Assembly: GCA_018882965.1 (NCBI GenBank)
Contig: VEQY01000007.1
Coordinates: 1-64,000, forward strand
Reading direction: 5' to 3'
DNA from: Mycobacterium sp.
Lineage (GTDB): Bacteria > Actinomycetota > Actinomycetes > Mycobacteriales > Mycobacteriaceae
DNA: 64,000 nucleotides
This document shows, in pieces, positions 59,750 to 64,000 of the stretch (position 1 is the stretch's first letter; every line of letters begins with the position of its first letter). A program made the position numbers and the translations under genes. The notes beneath the pieces are model-generated. The model worked only from the letters and a program-made list of their open reading frames with translations. It did not search any database and was not told the origin of the DNA.

Positions 59750-59755
59750 AACCTA
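59750..59755 (-). promoter_or_regulatory. Leaderless -10 box TAGGTT of the Rv0311-like gene
   Basis: TAGGTT is followed by TCACAGA and then the GTG at 59742. Confidence 0.5.
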
Positions 59756-59782
59756 GTCGAGACCCGCGGCGGGTGTGCTGCA

Positions 59783-60256
59783 ATGTCGGTCATGGCCGAG
59801 TTGGAACAGATCGAGGCGATCAAACGGGTGAAGTACCGCTACCTGCGGGCACTGGACACCAAGCACTGGGAGGACTTCGCCGACACCCTGACCGAGGACA
59901 TCGTCGGCCAGTACGGCTCCTCCATGGGCAAGCAGTATCACTTCACCAACCGCGCGGACCTGGTCGAGTTCATGCGGACCTCGATGCCCGCCGGGGTGAT
60001 CACCGAACACCGGGTGACCCATCCCGAGATCACCGTCGACGGCCACGAGGCCGAGGGCACCTGGTACCTGCAGGACCGTGTCATCGTCGCGGAGCACAAC
60101 TTCATGCTGTTCGGGGCGGCGTTCTACCGCGACCGCTACCGCAACACCCCCGACGGATGGCGGATCTGCGCGACCGGGTACGAGCGCACCTACGAGGCCA
60201 CTCAGTCGCTGGAGGGCCTGAAGTTCCGGCTCAAGCCCGGTCCGGCTCTGGCCTGA
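59783..60256 (+). CDS. NTF2/SnoaL-like protein
   Basis: 157 aa (ATG 59783; ATG 59792 equally possible). It begins MAELEQIEAIKRVKYRYLRA, the first helix of SnoaL-like proteins, then LDTKHWEDFADTLTEDIVG and GVITEHRVTHPEITVDGHEA. YRDRYRNTPDGWRICATGYER is the typical last strand. Such domains act as dehydratases, isomerases or binding proteins. Divergent from the Rv0311-like gene and convergent with the transpeptidase-like gene. Confidence 0.8.
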   Translation: MSVMAELEQIEAIKRVKYRYLRALDTKHWEDFADTLTEDIVGQYGSSMGKQYHFTNRADLVEFMRTSMPAGVITEHRVTHPEITVDGHEAEGTWYLQDRVIVAEHNFMLFGAAFYRDRYRNTPDGWRICATGYERTYEATQSLEGLKFRLKPGPALA

Positions 60257-60261
60257 GGGCC

Positions 60262-60909
60262 CTACTGGGCGATGGCGATGACCGCTCCGGGCTGAAGCCA
60301 TCGGATGATGGTGACCAGCGTTGCGTCGTCGAGCGCTACGCATCCGGCGGTCGGCCCGCCGTCGGTGGAGTGCACGAAGAATGCGCTGCCGTCGCCGGGG
60401 ATGCGCTCCTTGTTCACCCCCATCACCACGGCGTGGGCGTACTGCGGGATGTAGAGGTTCTCGGTGCCGCTGGCCGGTGAGGTGTCGAACGGGCAGTCCT
60501 GCTTCTTGCAGACCTGCATGGTGTTGTACGTCGGGCCGTCGGCGGACCACCAGTAGTCCGGCGTGGTCTGCACGTAATCCAGCCCGCCGCCGGGGTCCGG
60601 TTCGGTGCCGAAGGCGAAGTCCAGCGTGTAGACGCCCATCGGCGTCGCCATGTTGCCCTCCCGGGCCTTGGCGACCATGCCGTTGGCGCCGATGCGGACT
60701 CCGATGCCGGTGCCGATCGGCTGCCAACCACCCGGCCCCAGCTGCCAGACGTCCATCTTCGCGGTCGATCCGCCGGTGCCGACCACGGAAAGCACCTGGG
60801 TGGCCGGGCCGACGCTCGCTGCGAACCACGGCGGCTGGGCTGCGGCGTGCGGTGCTCCCGCGACGGCCAGCAGCACCGCGGCCGCGGCCGCGCCGAGGGA
60901 TCTGCGCAC
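60262..60909 (-). CDS. Exported L,D-transpeptidase-like (YkuD fold) protein
   Basis: 215 aa from GTG 60909. Signal peptide RRSLGAAAAAVLLAVAGAP ending in AAA-QP. The catalytic domain contains GMVAKAREGNMATPMGVYTL and ends with FFVHSTDGGPTAGCVALDD, the H...SxGC signature of YkuD enzymes with a catalytic Cys. It lacks the Ig-like and C-terminal modules of mycobacterial LdtMt enzymes and resembles the short Rv0309 type. It may modify peptidoglycan cross-links or lipoprotein attachment. Confidence 0.82.
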   Translation of the reverse strand: MRRSLGAAAAAVLLAVAGAPHAAAQPPWFAASVGPATQVLSVVGTGGSTAKMDVWQLGPGGWQPIGTGIGVRIGANGMVAKAREGNMATPMGVYTLDFAFGTEPDPGGGLDYVQTTPDYWWSADGPTYNTMQVCKKQDCPFDTSPASGTENLYIPQYAHAVVMGVNKERIPGDGSAFFVHSTDGGPTAGCVALDDATLVTIIRWLQPGAVIAIAQ

Positions 60910-60945
60910 GGTCTCATCGTTGGTGCCAGGTCCGGCCGGGGTCAA

Positions 60946-60965
60946 GTCAAGGTCGCGTCAAGGTC
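60946..60965. repeat. Direct repeat GTCAAGGTC x2, 11 nt apart
   Basis: Copies at 60946-60954 and 60957-60965, with a partial GTCAAG at 60941. It lies between the divergent transpeptidase-like and 61032 genes. Confidence 0.75.
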
Positions 60966-61016
60966 AGGCCACGATTCGGCCGTGACCGGTGAATACCGCT
61001 GCGGCGACAGCACCGC

Positions 61017-61022
61017 TAGCAT
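61017..61022 (+). promoter_or_regulatory. -10 box TAGCAT of the gene at 61032
   Basis: TAGCAT ends 9 nt before the ATG, so the leader would be at most 2-3 nt. Confidence 0.35.
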
Positions 61023-61031
61023 CGCCGACCG

Positions 61032-61697
61032 ATGTCTGTGTGCGACCCGGCCTCGGCCGACCTGCCCCCCGGCGAGTGGACCCACCTGCTGGTCGGCCAC
61101 CAGTGGCCCGGCGCGGGTGCGCTGGCGGTGCTGACCGCGGCCGCCGCGGGGCGCCTCGCACTGGGCGCCTCGCATGACGGCTACGCGGACACCTTGCGAT
61201 CGATCCGCGCGGGCATCGTGTCCCGGCAGTCGGGCCTCACCGCCGACGCGGCCGAGGACGCGTTTCGCCGCGGCGAAGTCACCGCCCGCGCGATCAGCGC
61301 CAGGAACGCCGTCAAACGGGATTGCTACGAATCGGCCCGGTCCTGGGTCAGCGATCTGCGGGCCGACCTCGGTGAGATCGCCGCGGCCGGTAACGCGGCG
61401 ATACGACGGGCCCTGGACTCCGACATGCCGGCCGGACAGAAACTCGACGCGATCGTGGGAACGGTCATCGACGCACGCGAACAGGCCAATGCCACAGCCG
61501 GCCGATGCGGCGCGAACGTGCTGGGTGCGATCCAGCAGGTGCTCGAGTCCGGTGACGCGGGTACCTCGGCGCGGGAGTTCGCCCACCGCCACGGGGTCGA
61601 GCTCGACCGGGCATTCGGCACACCGAACCACGATGCCGTTCGGGCCGAGGTCACCGCGACGATGCGCGGTCGACCGGATACGAGAATCGGCCCATGA
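61032..61697 (+). CDS. Helical Ala-rich protein of unknown function
   Basis: 221 aa. Almost entirely predicted helix after residue 25: ALAVLTAAAAGRLALGA, YADTLRSIRAGIVSRQSG, SARNAVKRDCYESARSW, KLDAIVGTVIDAREQAN. No signal peptide. It is followed by an Ala/Gln helical and Pro-rich gene with overlapping starts. Such pairs resemble type VII (ESX) substrates or chaperones, but no WXG motif is seen, so this stays a suggestion. Confidence 0.6.
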   Translation: MSVCDPASADLPPGEWTHLLVGHQWPGAGALAVLTAAAAGRLALGASHDGYADTLRSIRAGIVSRQSGLTADAAEDAFRRGEVTARAISARNAVKRDCYESARSWVSDLRADLGEIAAAGNAAIRRALDSDMPAGQKLDAIVGTVIDAREQANATAGRCGANVLGAIQQVLESGDAGTSAREFAHRHGVELDRAFGTPNHDAVRAEVTATMRGRPDTRIGP

Positions 61698-61720
61698 GCG
61701 GCCCATGAGCGGCCCATGAG
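61688..61720 (+). repeat. 11-nt repeat x3 that copies a start/stop junction
   Basis: CGGCCCATGAG occurs three times head to tail. Each copy contains ATGA. The first holds the stop of the upstream gene; the third holds the start of the next. Confidence 0.95.
61694..61719 (+). other. Two four-codon ORFs (MSGP) in a chain of ATGA overlaps
   Basis: ATG 61694 and ATG 61705 each open ATG AGC GGC CCA TGA. Each TGA overlaps the next ATG, leading to the gene start at 61716. The first ATG overlaps the stop of the preceding gene. Confidence 0.5.
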
Positions 61721-62636
61721 CACAGACCAGCCCGACGGACGGCTGCGGGCTGACGCCGACCACTATCGCGACACCGCGGCTCTGAACACGCCACCACCAC
61801 CCGTCACGTCGGACCCGGTGGTTGCCGGCATGAGCCCAGTCGAGCAACTCCTCGGCGTCCTGGGATTTGCCGCCAACGCCGATGATCCGCGCGACGAACT
61901 GGACAGTGTCGAAGGTCACGCCGAACGCGACCAGGCCGCGATGACCGCCGCCGAGCAGTTCAGCGCCCAGGACGACGCCGCCGCCAAGCAGCTAGCCGGC
62001 CTGAGTCAGCAGGTGCCGCAGATGATCTCGGGTGCGGTCGGAGCCGTCGGGGGTGCGGTCGCCGGAGTGCTTCTGCCGCTGGGGCAGGTGCCCGTGCAAC
62101 TCGCGCAGGGTGTGCAGCAGGCGCTGCAGTCACCGCTGACCGCAGCCGGGTCCGCGGACCTCATCGACCCCGGCGAGCCGGTCGACCCCGCAGACACGGC
62201 CGACGGGGAGGTGTTGGGCGGCTTCGACGTGTTCGACGGCTTCGGCGGCGCGGACGGTCCTCACGGGGCGGGTTCCGGTTCGCAGTTCACCGGACCCGCG
62301 GCGGTGCTCGGGCCGCCGCCGATACCCGGCACCGCACCGGCGGGCGGGCCGCCGGCCGCCGCGGTCAGCGCCCGCACACCTACCGCGGCACCGGGAGCGG
62401 TCACCGGCATGCCCGGCATGCCGATCGTCCCCCCGATCAGTGCCGGCGGCGGTCCGGAGAAAGACGTCAAGCCCGACGCCAAACGCGTCTCGGTCCCCCA
62501 GGTGCGCAATGGTGCACCCGTTCAGGGCCGGGTCACGATGACACCCCCGGTGTCGGGCGTGGGCCGCATCCTCGACGGCAAACCGGTCGCTGCGAAACGG
62601 GTGAACCCGCCGAACGCCGACGGCACCACCGGCTGA
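61716..62636 (+). CDS. Helical N-terminus plus Pro/Gly-rich tail protein (possible ESX-type substrate)
   Basis: 306 aa. Residues 35-145 are helical with DELDSVEGHAERDQAAMTAA, FSAQDDAAAKQLAGLSQQVP and QVPVQLAQGVQQALQSPL. A short GAVGAVGGAVAGVLLP is hydrophobic. The remainder is disordered, Pro/Gly-rich (AVLGPPPIPGTAPAGGPPAA, MPGMPIVPPISAGGGPEKD). This make-up is seen in mycobacterial ESX-associated secreted proteins, but no clear YxxxD/E export signal after a helix pair is found. Coupled to the upstream gene by the triple ATGA chain. Confidence 0.6.
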   Translation: MSTDQPDGRLRADADHYRDTAALNTPPPPVTSDPVVAGMSPVEQLLGVLGFAANADDPRDELDSVEGHAERDQAAMTAAEQFSAQDDAAAKQLAGLSQQVPQMISGAVGAVGGAVAGVLLPLGQVPVQLAQGVQQALQSPLTAAGSADLIDPGEPVDPADTADGEVLGGFDVFDGFGGADGPHGAGSGSQFTGPAAVLGPPPIPGTAPAGGPPAAAVSARTPTAAPGAVTGMPGMPIVPPISAGGGPEKDVKPDAKRVSVPQVRNGAPVQGRVTMTPPVSGVGRILDGKPVAAKRVNPPNADGTTG

Positions 62637-62644
62637 ACACCAGA

Positions 62645-62650
62645 TAGCAT
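62645..62650 (+). promoter_or_regulatory. -10 box TAGCAT 7 nt before a four-codon leaderless ORF
   Basis: TAGCAT is followed by CGCCGGG and then GTG 62658, which opens the short ORF ahead of the hydrolase gene. Confidence 0.4.
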
Positions 62651-62657
62651 CGCCGGG

Positions 62658-62672
62658 GTGATCGCACCATGA
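62658..62672 (+). other. Four-codon leaderless ORF coupled to the hydrolase gene
   Basis: GTG ATC GCA CCA TGA. Its TGA overlaps the hydrolase ATG at 62669 (ATGA). The hydrolase has no ribosome binding site of its own. Confidence 0.45.
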
Positions 62673-63856
62673 CCTCCGAGGTGGAACTTCCTATTCCGGT
62701 GCCCGACGTCCCGGGCGCGGACGCCGATTCCGCCGGGTTGCCGCAGCGATCCGAGCTGACCCGGTTGCAACGCCTGGTCGTCGACTGGTCGGCGGTAGCG
62801 GACATCGGCCTGCGAACGGGGATTTCCACCGTGGTCGGTGCGGCGATGGTCCCGACTATCGTGGGCTCGACACTGCGCCGTTCCGGATGGAGCGAGGAGC
62901 GCGACAACCTCGCCTTCTACGCCGACCTCGCCGAGAAGAGCGATGCCACGCAGTCCTTCCCCGCCCCGGGCGAGGTTCCCGCGCTCTCCTCCCGCGCCGC
63001 GAACCCGATCGCGCAGTACATCGCCCACGGCCGCGTCCACAACCTCTCGTTCAAGAGTTCCTTCGAGCCGATCAACCCCGCGCTGCGCGCCCGCTGGCGG
63101 ACGCTTCATCGCAACGGCATCGTGCGCTTCCAGCACTGGCGTCACGACGACGGTCCCCGTCCGACGCTGTGCCTGATCCATGGATTCATGGGATCGCCCT
63201 ACCTGCTCAACGGTCTGTTCTTTGCGCTGCCGTGGTTCTACCGGTCCGGCTATGACGTCGTGCTCTACACCCTTCCGTTCCACGGACGGCGGGCCGAGAG
63301 ATTCGACCCCTTCAGCGGATACGGCTTCTTCGGGCACGGCATGACGGGATTCGCCGAGGCGATGGGGCAGGCGGTCTACGACTTCCGAACCATCCTGAAC
63401 TGGTTGCAGCACAACGGCGTCGACCGCATCGCCCTCACTGGTCTGTCGCTCGGTGGCTACACCTCCGCGCTGGTGGCAACGGCCGACGACCGGCTTGACG
63501 CCGTCATACCCAACGTGCCCCTGGTGACACCCGAGTCGGCGATGGACCAGTGGTGGCCCGCCAACTGGCTATTCCGGCTGGGTCGCTCGCTGGCCGGGAT
63601 AAGCCGTGAAGAGTCGTTCTCCGGGTTCGCCTATCACTCACCACTGAACTATCCGCCGCTGATCGCCAAGGACCGCCGCCTGATCATCACCGGCCTTGGC
63701 GATCGACTGGCGCCACCCGACCACGCGCTCGCACTGTGGCAGCACTGGGACCGCTGCGCTCTGCACTGGTTTCCCGGCAACCACGTTCTACACGTCAGCC
63801 AGCCGGAATATCTGCGCCGGACCAACCGGTTCCTGCGCCCGCTGATGTTCGGCTAG
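62669..63856 (+). CDS. Alpha/beta hydrolase
   Basis: 395 aa. The first 150 residues are helical and variable. The hydrolase core has TLCLIHGFMGSPYLLNGLF (HG oxyanion region), VVLYTLPFHGRRAE, the nucleophile elbow ALTGLSLGGYTSAL, LIITGLGDRLAPPDHAL (Asp) and LHWFPGNHVLHVS (His). No signal peptide. A lipid or ester substrate is likely but unknown. Start at the ATG that overlaps a four-codon ORF; its stop overlaps the stop of the partial gene downstream. Confidence 0.85.
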   Translation: MTSEVELPIPVPDVPGADADSAGLPQRSELTRLQRLVVDWSAVADIGLRTGISTVVGAAMVPTIVGSTLRRSGWSEERDNLAFYADLAEKSDATQSFPAPGEVPALSSRAANPIAQYIAHGRVHNLSFKSSFEPINPALRARWRTLHRNGIVRFQHWRHDDGPRPTLCLIHGFMGSPYLLNGLFFALPWFYRSGYDVVLYTLPFHGRRAERFDPFSGYGFFGHGMTGFAEAMGQAVYDFRTILNWLQHNGVDRIALTGLSLGGYTSALVATADDRLDAVIPNVPLVTPESAMDQWWPANWLFRLGRSLAGISREESFSGFAYHSPLNYPPLIAKDRRLIITGLGDRLAPPDHALALWQHWDRCALHWFPGNHVLHVSQPEYLRRTNRFLRPLMFG

Positions 63857-64000
63857 ACCAGCGGTCGCCCGGTGCGGACACGCCAGTCGAGGTCGTGCAG
63901 CAGAACGTTGAAAGGGAACGCCCGCAGGAATGGCGGCGCCAGGTTGTTGGCCAACCTCAACGCGGCCATCACCCGGTCGAACTCCCGCTGCTTGTCGGGG
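63853..64000 (-). CDS. C-terminal fragment of a gene running off the right edge
   Basis: Reading the minus strand, 48 codons end in TAG at 63855-63853: DKQREFDRVMAALRLANNL, then PPFLRAFPFNVLLHDLDWRV and RTGRPLV. The end resembles the C-termini of MpaB/DUF2236-type oxygenases as I recall them, but the fragment is too short to be sure. Convergent with the hydrolase, with a 3-nt overlap of the stops. Confidence 0.5.
   Translation of the reverse strand, partial: PDKQREFDRVMAALRLANNLAPPFLRAFPFNVLLHDLDWRVRTGRPLV

Noticed and set aside
1..64000. Mobile elements, prophage, integrase or restriction systems
   Set aside because: No transposase, integrase, phage or methyltransferase motifs in any frame; the single tRNA shows no duplicated 3' end that would mark an integrated element.

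Overview
This window is high-GC actinobacterial DNA that reads as a non-tuberculous Mycobacterium/Mycolicibacterium chromosome. Signs are a PGRS-type Gly/Ala protein, a complete yrbE-mce locus with six Mce proteins, PE-PPE-domain esterase-like proteins, an EtfD-type membrane Fe-S reductase, F420-type (LLM) oxidoreductase, mycothiol-type DinB protein, many GTG starts, and TANNNT -10 boxes placed 6-8 nt before start codons (leaderless genes). From memory, 41-61 kb resembles the M. tuberculosis Rv0309-Rv0338c neighbourhood (etfD, aminotransferase, rmlA, dcd, GH16, an Rv0311-like protein, an L,D-transpeptidase-like protein). I saw no transposase, prophage or CRISPR array.

Layout. 1-3.9 kb: truncated PGRS protein, EEP hydrolase, small membrane protein, beta-hydroxyacid dehydrogenase, Tat-exported amidase. 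4.05-19.0 kb: a GAF-LuxR regulator, then 13 tightly packed genes (SCP2, Zn-alcohol dehydrogenase, aldehyde dehydrogenase, P450, ferredoxin, YrbEA/B, MceA-F). These are preceded by a 109-bp region with three dyad elements. The set looks like one lipid import and oxidation operon. 19.0-29.4 kb: small lipoprotein, SDR, PhoX phosphatase, EEP lipoprotein, two membrane proteins, a large Orn/Lys/Arg decarboxylase, two Mce-associated proteins. 29.4-36.2 kb: exported giants, an Ig-like plus glycoside-hydrolase protein and a three-module phosphoesterase fusion. 36.2-41 kb: SDR, chagasin-type inhibitor lipoprotein, another lipoprotein, LLM oxidoreductase, Hsp70-like membrane protein with a Thr tail. 41-51 kb: etfD with two operator-like palindromes, aminotransferase, YibE/F, then the minus-strand run dcd, DUF7159-like, DinB-like, NTF2-like, rmlA. 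51.1-64 kb: tRNA-Gly(CCC), Ig-like zinc metalloprotease, two PE-PPE-type proteins, DUF5993/DsbB pair, GH16, L,D-transpeptidase-like protein, a helical/Pro-rich pair, and an alpha/beta hydrolase.

Recurring sequence themes are: (i) leaderless promoters; (ii) very short ORFs (4-10 codons) that end in ATGA or TGATG exactly on the start codon of the next gene, at five junctions; (iii) perfect short tandem duplications (11-16 nt), several lying on stop codons; (iv) exported proteins that share a signal peptide, disordered linker and Ig-like repeat but carry different enzyme domains. All homology statements come from reading the translations; no searches were run.
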